From assembly GCA_965219405.1 (NCBI GenBank), contig OZ244736.1, positions 1,240,001 to 1,304,000 on the forward strand: a stretch of DNA of 64,000 nt. Reading direction: 5' to 3'. Below are positions 31,569-40,384 of the stretch, piece after piece. A program made the position numbers and the translations under genes. Below the pieces are notes generated by a model. It saw only the letters and a list, made by a program, of their open reading frames with translations, was not told the DNA's origin and made no database searches. The stretch is from VXMO01 sp965219405 (GTDB taxonomy: Bacteria > Chloroflexota > Dehalococcoidia > UBA6926). Each line of letters starts with the position of its first letter. Position 1 is the first letter of the stretch.

Positions 31569-32131
31569 GGTGTCTCGGGTTCATCTGCCCGCAATTGCTC
31601 CCAGACGTCGCGCTTGATGTCCATGAGCATGAAGCGATAGCGGCCCTGTTCACGAAAGCCGGTCTGCGTGAAGCCGGCCTTCCCGAATGCTCGCTGGGCG
31701 CGGACGTTCCAGTCCAGCGTCTTGAGGTAGACGCGGTTTAGCTCCAACTGGTTGAACATCCAGTTCGTCAGGAGCTTGACGGCGTCTGTGCCGTATCCAC
31801 CGTTCCAGTAGCCGCGGTCGCCGATCATGATGCCGAGTTCAGCCTCTTTGGCGCGCCGGTCAAGGTCGTAGTACATGCAATTGCCAATATGCTTATCTTC
31901 AGATAACTCAACGATGGCAAAGCGATGACTGCGCTTTGAGACGTAGTTGAGGTCGTCCTTGTGGATGGGGGCGTACTGCTCATAGGTCATCTTGAGAGGG
32001 TAGGTGGCGTCCAGCTCAGCCAACTCATCGTCCGAGCGCCACAGGTAATCGTTCCACGCATCCACCTCGGCCTTGTCTCTGAGACCGACGCGCTCTCCGG
32101 TGACGATGAGCGGCTTAGTTCTTGCGACCAT
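31565..32131 (-). CDS. GNAT-family N-acetyltransferase (RimJ/RimL type)
   Basis: About 188 residues with the ribosomal-protein-Ser-acetyltransferase layout: strand IVTGERVGLR at the start, acetyl-CoA loop MIGDRGYWNGGYGTDAVKLL, and C-terminal LDWNVRAQRAFGKAGF. The target is not evident. I start at MVARTKPLIV, whose ATG lies in the end of the NUDIX gene (17-nt overlap), showing coupling. It is the last gene of the TldD/TldE operon. Confidence 0.82.
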   Translation of the reverse strand: MVARTKPLIVTGERVGLRDKAEVDAWNDYLWRSDDELAELDATYPLKMTYEQYAPIHKDDLNYVSKRSHRFAIVELSEDKHIGNCMYYDLDRRAKEAELGIMIGDRGYWNGGYGTDAVKLLTNWMFNQLELNRVYLKTLDWNVRAQRAFGKAGFTQTGFREQGRYRFMLMDIKRDVWEQLRADEPETP

Positions 32132-32597
32132 CGGCTCCGTCCGGGTCGTGAGCCATCGCGAGAATGGCCCTGTTAAGAATCTCCACATCCGTATCGTACG
32201 TCATCCTGACCAGCGTGATGGGTTCGAGGGGAAGCCACTCCGCGCTGTCAAACTCGTCGTCATGGTCGTCAAGATCCCCGCCGATTGGCTCCATCAGGTA
32301 ATGGTAGACCTGTTTGTCGTGCAACACCCCTTCCGCCATGAAGGTATAGCGCACGCTGCCAAGGTCTCCGATGATGGCAACGCTCAGCCCTGTCTCCTCA
32401 CGAACCTCTCGCAGCGCCGTTTCCTCCCGCGTCTCGCCCGGCTCCGGCGTGCCTTTCGGCAGGGCGCAAAGGCCGGTGGCGGCGCGACGACAGATGACGA
32501 CCTCAACCCGCGCGTCCGGTGTGCATCGGACGACCACGCCTCCCGCCGAGACATCGTATTGGACGTTGCTCCTGTCTTCTGATTGTTTGTCGGCCAT
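32115..32597 (-). CDS. NUDIX hydrolase
   Basis: A 160-residue protein with the full Nudix box GTPEPGETREETALREVREE followed by TGL (pattern Gx5Ex7REUxEExGU), flanked by SAGGVVVRC and CALPKGTP. It cleaves nucleoside diphosphate derivatives; the substrate is unknown. I start at MADKQSEDRS (ATG 32597), just past the HEAT gene stop; a GTG at 32609 would give a 12-base upstream extension. Overlaps the GNAT gene. Confidence 0.87.
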   Translation of the reverse strand: MADKQSEDRSNVQYDVSAGGVVVRCTPDARVEVVICRRAATGLCALPKGTPEPGETREETALREVREETGLSVAIIGDLGSVRYTFMAEGVLHDKQVYHYLMEPIGGDLDDHDDEFDSAEWLPLEPITLVRMTYDTDVEILNRAILAMAHDPDGADGRKN

Positions 32598-32602
32598 GCG
32601 CG

Positions 32603-33664
32603 CTACCACTCGTCCTCGAACTCGTCGTCGTCAAATTCCTCATTGATGCCGAGATCGTCATCGAAATTCTCAAAGACATCATCTTCCGAGTCGTCGCTTA
32701 GCGGGGAAACGGCCTCTGAGGCGTTGTCTGCGGACTTGCGGAGGATTTCGGCGTTGGTATCGAAGCTCTGCATGCTTTCCAGCGCGTCAAGGGCGAGTTC
32801 CCGAAAGTTCTCATCCGAATGTTGAAGGAAACGGCGCAAGACTCGTTGAGCCGCGGGGCCGCCGATGGCGCTCAAGGCCGTGACGACGGCGCCCTGGATT
32901 TCCCTATTTTCCTCCATGCCCATTCGGGCGAGGGCGGGGATCAGGCGTTCGTCGCCGATTCGGCCTGCCGCGCCTGCAGCCTCATACCGCAGCTCTTCCG
33001 ACTCATTCTCCATCTCCTCACGAATATAAGTTAGCCAGGAGGCGTCCGCGTTCTGGCCCATGGCATAGAGGGCCGAGGCACGAAGTGTCTCGCTGGCGCT
33101 GTCATAGGTTTCCAGGATGAGTTCCCGTACCTCCTCGGTCGTGAAGGCGGAGACGGCCTCAATCACGCGGCGGCGCACTTCAAAGGATGGCTCCTGCTCG
33201 TTGCGAATCACGTCTAGCAGCCCCTCGCGAACCCGGTTGGCATCACGCTCCAACAGGTCGCCGACCTCCGCGCGGACCGCGAAACGGCCAAGAGACTGTG
33301 CGGCCACGGCCCGAACGCGCTCTTCGCCGTCAACCAGCAGCCTCTCAAAGATTGGCTCAATCAGCCCACGGTCTTCACTTTCCCAAAGCCCCATGATCGC
33401 GGCTTCCCTGACCTCCTCGTCTTCGTCATCCATGAGGCCCATGAAGACGCGGTCAAAGATGTAGTCGACGTTTTCCTCAGCAAGATCCACAAGCTGAGAA
33501 ACGATAGAGCGCCGGTACTCGAAATCGATCTCGTGCAGGGTGTCGATAAGCAGGCCCAACTCGTCGCGGTCGGGGTCGGAAAGCTCGGCGAGTGCGGCGG
33601 TCGTGACACCAGCGGGGTCTTGTCTTATCGCGCTAATGACGCTTTCGACACCGTCCGACTGCAT
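32603..33664 (-). CDS. HEAT-repeat protein with a very acidic tail
   Basis: A 353-residue alpha-solenoid. About seven helix pairs carry HEAT signatures, e.g. DEEVREAAIMGLWE, GEERVRAVAAQSLGRF, SETLRASALYAMGQ, ESEELRYEAAGAAGRIGD. The last 40 residues are almost all Asp/Glu. It would act as a soluble protein-binding scaffold. It is co-transcribed with tldE upstream (24-nt gap) and NUDIX downstream. The partner is not known. Confidence 0.82.
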   Translation of the reverse strand: MQSDGVESVISAIRQDPAGVTTAALAELSDPDRDELGLLIDTLHEIDFEYRRSIVSQLVDLAEENVDYIFDRVFMGLMDDEDEEVREAAIMGLWESEDRGLIEPIFERLLVDGEERVRAVAAQSLGRFAVRAEVGDLLERDANRVREGLLDVIRNEQEPSFEVRRRVIEAVSAFTTEEVRELILETYDSASETLRASALYAMGQNADASWLTYIREEMENESEELRYEAAGAAGRIGDERLIPALARMGMEENREIQGAVVTALSAIGGPAAQRVLRRFLQHSDENFRELALDALESMQSFDTNAEILRKSADNASEAVSPLSDDSEDDVFENFDDDLGINEEFDDDEFEDEW

Positions 33665-33688
33665 CCCATCGGCTCCGCTACGTTGGCC

Positions 33689-35038
33689 TCAGTCAGACTT
33701 GGGGGCGATAGAGACGTCGCCGCAGAGAATCGCAGGTGTGGACAGCGACCCGCCCAACTCTGTCGGTTCGGCTCCGATGGCCATGATGTCCTTGAGGATC
33801 TCGTAGATGTTGCAGTGGAGCATGGTGTCCTTGACGCGGCCCACCACCTCGCCGCCCTGCACACGATATCCGAGCAGGATGTTTCCGCCCGCGTCGCCGC
33901 CCAGGACGTTGCCCTGTCCCATGCCGATGAGCCGCTCGACGATCACCCCGTCGCCCATCGTGTGGAGCATGTCATCGAAAGAGGCATCCCCGGGCTCAAT
34001 GGTGAGATACGTCGTGCCCGAGCCGGGCATTGCGCCGAGTCCGCGGGACGCGCTCCCAGTTGGAGCCACTCCTGCCTTGGATGCGGACTGCAGCTCGTAC
34101 AGAATCGTTCTGAGCACGCCGTCCTCGACGAGGAACTGTTTGCGACTAGGCACGCCCTCGTCATCGTACGAACGTGACGGCGGTTTGAGCGGGAGAGTGG
34201 GGTCATCGACGATGGACAGCCGCTCGTCAAAGACCTGCTCGCCAATGCGGCCGCCAAGCGGCGATGAGCCTTGCAGCACGGTCTTGCCGTTGATGCCGGA
34301 GAGGAATGGGCCAAGGAGGACGGATGAGACGGCACGCGGCATGAAAAGGACGGGCATATGTCCGGCCGGGGTGGGTGCGATCTCCTTGCCCCACTCAATC
34401 TGCTGGCGCATTCCGTCAATGTGCCGCTGCATATTCCAGTCCGGGCTGCAGCCGCGATCCCCTTCGCCGATGAAGAACATGTCCGTGCCGCGGATCAGGG
34501 TTCCGGAGACGAACAAGCCAAAGCCGCTCTTGCGATGGCCGAAACTGACTCCGTTGGTATTGAGGAATGCGAAACTGCTGGTGCTATAGGTAAGGTTCGC
34601 CCCGTACAGCGCCTCCGGCTCAAGCGGCTTGGCCTCATCCAACAGCCGGCGTCCCGCCTCCACCATCGCCTCGGTCGTGACCTCTTCAATGGCAGGGTCA
34701 TACGTTTCGATTGAGGGAGTGCCCAGGGACGGATCGGGAAGAGTCAGTTCCGATTCGGGGCCGAACCGGGCGAGTTCGATGGCACGGTCGACGAACTCTT
34801 CCAACTTGTCCGGGTCGTTTGTGGATGAAACGCCCATGCGTCCGTCAGCAAAGACACGGATGCCGAGTCCCCACGTCTGGCGCGTGGAGATTTCCTTGAG
34901 CTTCTCGGCCTCGAAACTGACGGGCGTGGACTCGGCCTCGCTGACAAACACCTCGGCGGCGGTTGTCTTGCCGCGGGCATAGGCGAGCGTCCGCTCCAGC
35001 AGCGCCAGGTCTCCATCGTTTGGCCCCTGCTGCGTCAT
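33689..35038 (-). CDS. tldE: TldE/PmbA-family protein
   Basis: A 449-residue TldE/PmbA protein, the non-metal partner of TldD. The N-terminus has the paired domain (FVSEAESTPVSFEAEKLKEI, core AESTPVSFEAEKL); the C-terminus has GDAGGNILLGYRVQGGEVVGRVKDTMLHCNI (core GYRVQGGEVVGRVKDTM). The HExxxH motif of TldD is absent, as expected. With TldD it forms a peptide-degrading complex. It starts 3 nt after the tldD stop. Confidence 0.88.
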   Translation of the reverse strand: MTQQGPNDGDLALLERTLAYARGKTTAAEVFVSEAESTPVSFEAEKLKEISTRQTWGLGIRVFADGRMGVSSTNDPDKLEEFVDRAIELARFGPESELTLPDPSLGTPSIETYDPAIEEVTTEAMVEAGRRLLDEAKPLEPEALYGANLTYSTSSFAFLNTNGVSFGHRKSGFGLFVSGTLIRGTDMFFIGEGDRGCSPDWNMQRHIDGMRQQIEWGKEIAPTPAGHMPVLFMPRAVSSVLLGPFLSGINGKTVLQGSSPLGGRIGEQVFDERLSIVDDPTLPLKPPSRSYDDEGVPSRKQFLVEDGVLRTILYELQSASKAGVAPTGSASRGLGAMPGSGTTYLTIEPGDASFDDMLHTMGDGVIVERLIGMGQGNVLGGDAGGNILLGYRVQGGEVVGRVKDTMLHCNIYEILKDIMAIGAEPTELGGSLSTPAILCGDVSIAPKSD

Positions 35039-35041
35039 GCC

Positions 35042-36400
35042 CTATGCGCCTCCCACGAGGCAGTTTTGAATGCGGATGTGCGGGCTGCCGTTGGAGACGG
35101 GCAGGGGGGATTGACCGCCCTTGCCGCATCCTCCGCCCTGGTTCATATCAAGATCGTTGGCGACGGCATCAAGGTTCTGTAGGGTTGTGAACACGTTACC
35201 GGAGAGCACGACGGGACGCAGCAGTTCCTCTATGCGTCCGTTGCGGATGCGGTACGCCTCTCCGGCGGAGAAGGTGAACATCTCCATGGACGTCATGCCG
35301 CCGTACCAGTTCTTGCAGTACACACCGTCCTTGACCTCTGAGATCAGCTCCTCCGCTGTGGCCGTTCCCGGTTCTATGAACGTGTTGGTCATGCGGACGA
35401 TGGGAGCGAACCGATAGTCCATGGCGCGCGCGTTGCCCGTCACGCCCTCGCCCATCTTGCCCGCCGTCTCGCGCGAGTGAAGTCGCCCCACAAGCACACC
35501 CTCCCTGATGAGGTCGGACTTGCGAGCAGCGATGCCCTCATCGTCGTAGTCATACGAGCCGCGGAGGGCGGGCACCGACGCGCCGTCCACAATGTTCAGG
35601 TGCTGCCCGCCGAATCGACGCCCCAACACCATGATGTCTTTCATTTGGTCGTTCTCATACACGAAATCCGACTCCGACAAGTGCCCGAACGCCTCATGCG
35701 CGAAAACGCCGCCCAGAATTGGGTCGCAGATGACTGTGTATTCGCGCCCGTCTACCTGAGGAGCGTCAAGCAGGGCGACGGCCTTTTGCGCAATATCGCG
35801 CATCTCGTCGTGTCGTCCCTCAAGGATGTTGTAGTCGCCGAGACTGCCGACGCTGACTCCGTACTGTTGTACATCGCTGTCCCTGCGTGCCATTGCACGA
35901 GCGCGGAACGTCACATCCACGCGCTCTTGGTGGATGTACGAACCCTCTGAGTTGGCGAAGTGCGTGACACGGCGTCGGTCGCCGGAGCCGATGGACGTGC
36001 TCTGGATATTCGGCACGCCCCACATCGCCTCAACGTATTCCTGCAAGAGGTTGACCTTGCGGTCCAGGGGCACTAGGAACGGATCGTTGTCCAGGACGGG
36101 GGCGGGTTCAGCAATGACAGGCTCCCCGCGTACAAGTTCGCCGCCCTCGCCGGAGGCCAGTCGCGCTTGCCGGACGGCCGTGGCAACACGCTCACGGAGG
36201 TTGTCTGCCTGCGTGAATGTGACGAATCCCCATGCGCCGTTCACATATGCCCGCGCCGCGCCGCCCTTGCTCGTCGAGCCGCCGATGTCGTCGATCTCAC
36301 GCCCGCGCATGGAAATATGGTTGGTGTCCAACTCCTCCAGCCGCAGCTCGATATAATCCGCGTTGTGGCCGCTGAGGGCCTGCGTCATTTCGTCACGCAT
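35042..36400 (-). CDS. tldD: TldD-family metalloprotease
   Basis: About 452 residues. The metal motif HEAFGHLSE (HExxxH) lies in GVFAHEAFGHLSESDFV, and the third ligand Cys is in the C-terminal NQGGGCGKGGQS. It pairs with TldE to cut unstructured peptides. I start at MRDEMTQAL (ATG 36400); a longer frame runs upstream through the divergent endonuclease III gene and is not family-like. The two divergent starts are about 105 nt apart. Confidence 0.9.
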   Translation of the reverse strand: MRDEMTQALSGHNADYIELRLEELDTNHISMRGREIDDIGGSTSKGGAARAYVNGAWGFVTFTQADNLRERVATAVRQARLASGEGGELVRGEPVIAEPAPVLDNDPFLVPLDRKVNLLQEYVEAMWGVPNIQSTSIGSGDRRRVTHFANSEGSYIHQERVDVTFRARAMARRDSDVQQYGVSVGSLGDYNILEGRHDEMRDIAQKAVALLDAPQVDGREYTVICDPILGGVFAHEAFGHLSESDFVYENDQMKDIMVLGRRFGGQHLNIVDGASVPALRGSYDYDDEGIAARKSDLIREGVLVGRLHSRETAGKMGEGVTGNARAMDYRFAPIVRMTNTFIEPGTATAEELISEVKDGVYCKNWYGGMTSMEMFTFSAGEAYRIRNGRIEELLRPVVLSGNVFTTLQNLDAVANDLDMNQGGGCGKGGQSPLPVSNGSPHIRIQNCLVGGA

Positions 36401-36504
36401 GGGCCGAGTCCGTTGATGGTGGCTGCCAGAGGCTGGTTGGGCGCAAACTGGGCGCGCTACAGCCGGGAATAGATGGGGAATCCATAGGGAGAGTCTAGCA
36501 CGCG

Positions 36505-37191
36505 ATGACCACGAAACGCCGCCGCCCAACCGTCCGGGCACAGCGCGCGCAGGATGTGTACTGGATACTGTTGGAGCAGAATGGCGAGCGCCCGTGGGTG
36601 AAGCGCGCCGAACCGATGGACGAGTTGATCTACACCGTCCTCTCGCAACACACGTCCGATCTGAACACCGACCGCACATTCGCGGACCTGCGGGCCACGT
36701 TCCCGACGTGGCAGGATGTTGTCGATTCGCCGACGGAGGCCGTGCAGGAAACCATCAAACGCGGTGGCCTTTCGAAGATTAAAGCGCCGCGCATCCAGGC
36801 CATCCTGCGCGAGATTGAGCGACAGCGTGGCGAGTTCAACATCGACTTTTTGGCGGAGATTCCGTTCGATGAGGCGCGCAAGTGGCTGCTGAACCTGCCC
36901 GGCGTGGGTGAGAAGACGGCGGCGTGCGTGCTGTTGTTCAGCCTCGGACGCCCCGCGCTGCCTGTGGATACGCACGTCCACCGCGTCTCAGGCCGCCTCG
37001 GCCTGATCCCCAAAAAGATGAACGCGGACAAGGCCCACTACCAATTGGAGTCTTACCTTGATGAATCGCAGGTCTACCAATTCCACGTGGACTTGATTGA
37101 GCACGGCCGCCAAGTCTGCCACGCGAGACGCCCCAACTGCCCGGGGTGCGTTCTTTCCGAACTATGCCCAAGCAGCACGGAGAAGGGGTAG
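36505..37191 (+). CDS. nth: endonuclease III (Fe-S DNA glycosylase)
   Basis: A 228-residue protein. The helix-hairpin-helix LLNLPGVGEKTAACVLLFS supplies the Lys, VDTHVHRVSGRLGL supplies the catalytic Asp, and the [4Fe-4S] motif is CHARRPNCPGCVLSELC (C-x6-C-x2-C-x5-C). It removes oxidised pyrimidines by base-excision repair. It is divergent from tldD and ends 8 nt before the convergent HigA gene end. Confidence 0.92.
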   Translation: MTTKRRRPTVRAQRAQDVYWILLEQNGERPWVKRAEPMDELIYTVLSQHTSDLNTDRTFADLRATFPTWQDVVDSPTEAVQETIKRGGLSKIKAPRIQAILREIERQRGEFNIDFLAEIPFDEARKWLLNLPGVGEKTAACVLLFSLGRPALPVDTHVHRVSGRLGLIPKKMNADKAHYQLESYLDESQVYQFHVDLIEHGRQVCHARRPNCPGCVLSELCPSSTEKG

Positions 37192-37199
37192 GGGCAGTC

Positions 37200-37517
37200 T
37201 CACCTCACCGCCCGCACCTCCAGGTGGATACCCTCGCATTCCTGGAGGCACGAAATAACATCGAACAGATTGCGCGCCTGCGGATTCCCGCTTGGGCCGA
37301 ACATCCGCATAAGGCTCTTCGAGGGCTTGCCGACGCGGGAGGCCAGTTCCTCGAAACCGATCGTAGAATTGATGTAGTCGCGCAGGAGCGTCTTTCCTAC
37401 TCCAATCTCACCCGCCAGCAGGCAAGCGATAGCCTCGGTAAGCAAACCGTCCCTGAACGCAGGGTCCTGTTCTGCCAGCTCCTTAACCGTCTCCGTAAAG
37501 CTCCTAGTGAGTGGCAC
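37200..37517 (-). CDS. higA: HigA-like HTH antitoxin
   Basis: A 105-residue protein of the addiction-module antidote type: N-terminal TVKELAEQDPAFRDGLLTEA, then a helix-turn-helix GFEELASRVGKPSKSLMRMF with a typical closing segment NLFDVISCLQECEGI. It should bind the toxin and the operator. It is downstream of the toxin gene with a 2-nt gap, the reversed order of HigBA modules. Confidence 0.85.
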   Translation of the reverse strand: MPLTRSFTETVKELAEQDPAFRDGLLTEAIACLLAGEIGVGKTLLRDYINSTIGFEELASRVGKPSKSLMRMFGPSGNPQARNLFDVISCLQECEGIHLEVRAVR

Positions 37518-37519
37518 GG

Positions 37520-37849
37520 CTACCCTCCTTGGCGCTTCCTGCGCCGATACTCATTCCAAAGTTCCCGTGCAGATTCGATGTCTCTTTGCTGTCGGGATTT
37601 CGTTCCACCCGCCAGTAAGATAATCAACATCTCGCCGTCTCGACCAAAGTAGATACGGTATCCGGGCCCAAAGTCGACATGGTATTCGAGTACTCCGTTG
37701 CCGACACCTCTTACGTTTGACAGGTTGCCAGCTTCCAGTCGCGCCAGCGCCGTTCTGACCCGCAGCCTCGCCATTAGATTGAGTCCACTAAGCCATCGCC
37801 TGAACGGATTTCTGCCTGATTCATCGAGATACTCGCGCAGTTCAAGCAT
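37520..37849 (-). CDS. higB: HigB-like RelE-family toxin
   Basis: A 109-residue RelE-fold protein. Family features are NPFRRWLSGL, ALARLEAGNL, VLEYHVDFGPGYRIYFGRDG and LLAGGTKSRQQRDIESA, with the basic surface KSRQQRD and YRIYF near the active site. It should cleave mRNA on ribosomes. Transcription starts very near the gene, as the -10 lies within 32 nt of the start codon. Confidence 0.85.
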   Translation of the reverse strand: MLELREYLDESGRNPFRRWLSGLNLMARLRVRTALARLEAGNLSNVRGVGNGVLEYHVDFGPGYRIYFGRDGEMLIILLAGGTKSRQQRDIESARELWNEYRRRKRQGG

Positions 37850-37852
37850 GGC

Positions 37853-37881
37853 ACTATAGTAACATATGCGTTACCATTATA
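37853..37881 (-). promoter_or_regulatory. higBA promoter/operator
   Basis: On the minus strand: TATAAT (37876-37881) followed by the inverted repeat GTAAC-GCATAT-GTTAC (arms 37859-37863 and 37870-37874) and TATAGT (37853-37858). The operator overlaps the start of transcription, as expected for autoregulation by HigA. The leader is so short that no ribosome site is seen. Confidence 0.6.
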
Positions 37882-37984
37882 TGTGACTGCTTTTTCCGCC
37901 CCGTATGGTTCCGTTCCGCCCTGCTAGAATGGGTATTCACAAATCACAGTAGATAGCGTCGCAATACGGCAAGGAACACGCACC

Positions 37985-39025
37985 ATGACCATCAAGGCGG
38001 GGATCATTAATGTGACGGGGTATGCGGGGATGGAGCTTGTGCGGATCCTGCGCAGCCATTCCGAGGTTGAACTCGCCGCCGTCACGGGTCGTTCCGCTGC
38101 CGGTGAGCAGCTCGACGAGTACCTTCCACACCTGGACAGGATGGGCCTGCCTATCGTCGAGCAGGATGAGCTTGACGGCGTGGACGTTGCGTTCTCGGCG
38201 CTGCCGCACAAGGCGTCCGCGGAAGCGTGCGTCGCTATGCTTGGCAAGAATGCCCGTGTGGTGGACATCGCCGCCGATTTCCGCCTGCACAACGTTGAGG
38301 AATACGAGGCGTGGTATCAACCGCACCCTGCGCCGTCGTTCCTTGAAGAGGCGGTCTACGGCTTACCGGAACTGCACCGCGACCAGATCAAGGAGGCGCG
38401 GCTTATTGCCAACCCCGGCTGCTATCCGACGGGCGCACTGCTCGGCCTCGCCCCCCTTGTTAAGGAAAAGCTCATCGAGCCGGGCGTGATCGTCGACTCG
38501 AAGTCGGGCGTGTCCGGCGCGGGCCGCTCGCTCAATCAGACCGTCCATTTCTCCGAGGCGAATGAGAATGTGTCCGCTTACGGGCTCTCAGGCCATCGCC
38601 ACTTGCCGGAGATCACGCAGGAAATACAAGAGATGGATCCGTCGAAGAAGTGGGCCGTGACGTTCACGCCACATTTGATTCCGATGACGCGCGGCATACT
38701 CAGCACCATCTACGTAACACCGGCGGACAGTCGCCTCTCCGCGTCGCCTGAAGGAGCTCAACGGCTGCGCGATCTGTATGAGGACTACTACGCCAGCGAG
38801 CCGTTCGTGCGCGTGACAAAGATGCCGCCGCAGACGAAGCAGACGTCTGGCAGCAACTTCACGCAGGTGTACCCGGTGATTGACCAGCGGACAGGACGGA
38901 TCATCATCGTCACCGCGTTGGATAACCTCGTTAAGGGAGCGGCAGGGCAGGCAATCCAGAACATGAACCTGATGTTTGGCGCGCCCGAAACCGAAGGCCT
39001 GGAAGAGTTCGCGCTGTTTCCCTAG
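37985..39025 (+). CDS. argC: N-acetyl-gamma-glutamyl-phosphate reductase
   Basis: A 346-residue arginine-pathway enzyme. The NADP loop reads GIINVTGYAGMELVRIL, the catalytic Cys is in NPGCYPTGALLG, and SGVSGAGRSLNQ with the His in SGHRHLPEI match the family. No other arginine genes lie in the window. It overlaps the end of the convergent methyltransferase gene by 4 nt. Confidence 0.93.
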   Translation: MTIKAGIINVTGYAGMELVRILRSHSEVELAAVTGRSAAGEQLDEYLPHLDRMGLPIVEQDELDGVDVAFSALPHKASAEACVAMLGKNARVVDIAADFRLHNVEEYEAWYQPHPAPSFLEEAVYGLPELHRDQIKEARLIANPGCYPTGALLGLAPLVKEKLIEPGVIVDSKSGVSGAGRSLNQTVHFSEANENVSAYGLSGHRHLPEITQEIQEMDPSKKWAVTFTPHLIPMTRGILSTIYVTPADSRLSASPEGAQRLRDLYEDYYASEPFVRVTKMPPQTKQTSGSNFTQVYPVIDQRTGRIIIVTALDNLVKGAAGQAIQNMNLMFGAPETEGLEEFALFP

Positions 39026-39774
39026 ACCGCCGTTGCTACCCAGAGGTACTGACTAATCGGTCCGTCAGCGACCGGATAATCCAGGCGCTCAACCCTGAAC
39101 CCGGCCTCTTCGATCAGGCGCCTCCACGTATCGACCGGAAATAGGCCGGTCGTGTGGTGGTCGAGTTCCATGCGTCGTTCGCCGTTCTCCGTGATGACGA
39201 ACAGGAACGACGACTGTAGCAACGACGGGTCATTGATGTCCGGTGCCGAGTATTCGATATATGTGAGTTCGCGGTCATCGCGCTTATGAGTGCGGTGATT
39301 GATATACGGCCACACGGGTCGGTCGATGTAGTGGTCCGGCATTGTGATGAACACGCCGCCCGGCTCAAGGTGCGCGCGTGCCGTCGTAAATGTCGCGGTC
39401 AGATCGTCTTCGGATGTCATATAGGCGATGGCGTCGTGGATCAGGACAACATCAAAGATTCGTCCGAGGCGGATAGTCCGCATATCGCCGACGATGTGCT
39501 CCACGCCCAGATTGAGACGGCGCGCGTTCTCCAGCATGGCCTCTGAGAGATCGACCGCCGTTGCGTCCACGATGTCCGTGAGGCGCGATAGAAAATGTCC
39601 GCCGCCGGTGCCGAGTTCCAGGGCACGGACGGGGCGTTTATCGAGGCGTGTCAAAATCTGGTTGCGCCAGTGTGGGGATTCGTCCGCGTACTCTTCCGGC
39701 GGGCTCATCAGCGGCCAGAGATAAGCGAGATCGCCGTAGAGGCGGTTACGCCCACTCGTGTTGAAGAACGTCAT
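39022..39774 (-). CDS. class I SAM-dependent methyltransferase
   Basis: A 250-residue protein. Motif I is ALELGTGGGHFLSRL, motif II acidic in ATAVDLSEAML, motif III VGDMRTIRLGRIFD. The substrate is unknown. It overlaps the SRPBCC gene by 4 nt (ATGA), so the two are coupled. Confidence 0.85.
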   Translation of the reverse strand: MTFFNTSGRNRLYGDLAYLWPLMSPPEEYADESPHWRNQILTRLDKRPVRALELGTGGGHFLSRLTDIVDATAVDLSEAMLENARRLNLGVEHIVGDMRTIRLGRIFDVVLIHDAIAYMTSEDDLTATFTTARAHLEPGGVFITMPDHYIDRPVWPYINHRTHKRDDRELTYIEYSAPDINDPSLLQSSFLFVITENGERRMELDHHTTGLFPVDTWRRLIEEAGFRVERLDYPVADGPISQYLWVATAV

Positions 39775-40241
39775 TCGTTGGCCTGAGCGGCCAAGTGGTT
39801 GGCGAGGGCGCGGTAGTCCTTGCGGATGGCGCGAGCCATGAATCGCACGCTTAGGCGCCCCAGGAACTCCATGACCTTGTTGAGTCCCGTGATTTCGCCG
39901 TGCATGGACATGCTGGTACCGCCGTTATCCTCATTTTCCTCAAGGTGGTAGAAGAACGTGTATTGACCACTGCCGCTGCTGCCCTCCGACCCGTCGACGG
40001 TCAATTCAAGCATATCCGGCGGCTCATACATGCTTATCCGAAAACGCTCCGTGGCGTCGCGGAAGAACATGCGGCGGGTCTCCTCAAAGACTGTACCCTC
40101 CCCAACGTCGCCCTCTGACAGGACTTTGATCTCCTTAAGGTTCGGCATCCAATCAATGAATGAGTTAACGCTCGTCAGAGCCTCAAAGACTCTCTGTGGG
40201 GGCGCACTGAAATGAACTTCCACGTTGAACTCAATTGCCAT
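39771..40241 (-). CDS. SRPBCC-family lipid/ligand-binding protein
   Basis: A 156-residue START-like beta-helix fold: VEVHFSAPPQRVFEALTSVNSF, then LKEIKVLSEGDVGEGTVFEE, and a long C-terminal helix FLGRLSVRFMARAIRKDYRAL. Probably binds a hydrophobic ligand or acts as a cyclase-like protein. It is first of a two-gene operon with the methyltransferase. Its -10 mirrors that of the divergent hydrolase. Confidence 0.82.
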   Translation of the reverse strand: MAIEFNVEVHFSAPPQRVFEALTSVNSFIDWMPNLKEIKVLSEGDVGEGTVFEETRRMFFRDATERFRISMYEPPDMLELTVDGSEGSSGSGQYTFFYHLEENEDNGGTSMSMHGEITGLNKVMEFLGRLSVRFMARAIRKDYRALANHLAAQANE

Positions 40242-40292
40242 GACGTCACTCCAAACCTGGTTGCGCCCACGAACGCTTCGGGCTCAATTGTT

Positions 40293-40331
40293 ATTGTAGT
40301 GCGGCGTGTCACCGGTCGCTCGCGCTACAAT
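40293..40331. promoter_or_regulatory. divergent promoters within a long inverted repeat
   Basis: Arms ATTGTAGTGCG (40293-40303) and CGCGCTACAAT (40321-40331) match at 10 of 11 positions around a 17-nt spacer. Each arm ends in a TACAAT -10 facing outward: minus strand 40293-40298 towards the SRPBCC gene, plus strand 40326-40331 towards the hydrolase. The -35 regions are weak, which suggests activator control. Confidence 0.5.
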
Positions 40332-40384
40332 CCGAGCGTGGCCCAGTAAGAACGCGGGACGCATGATAGAGCATTGGGGGGAGT

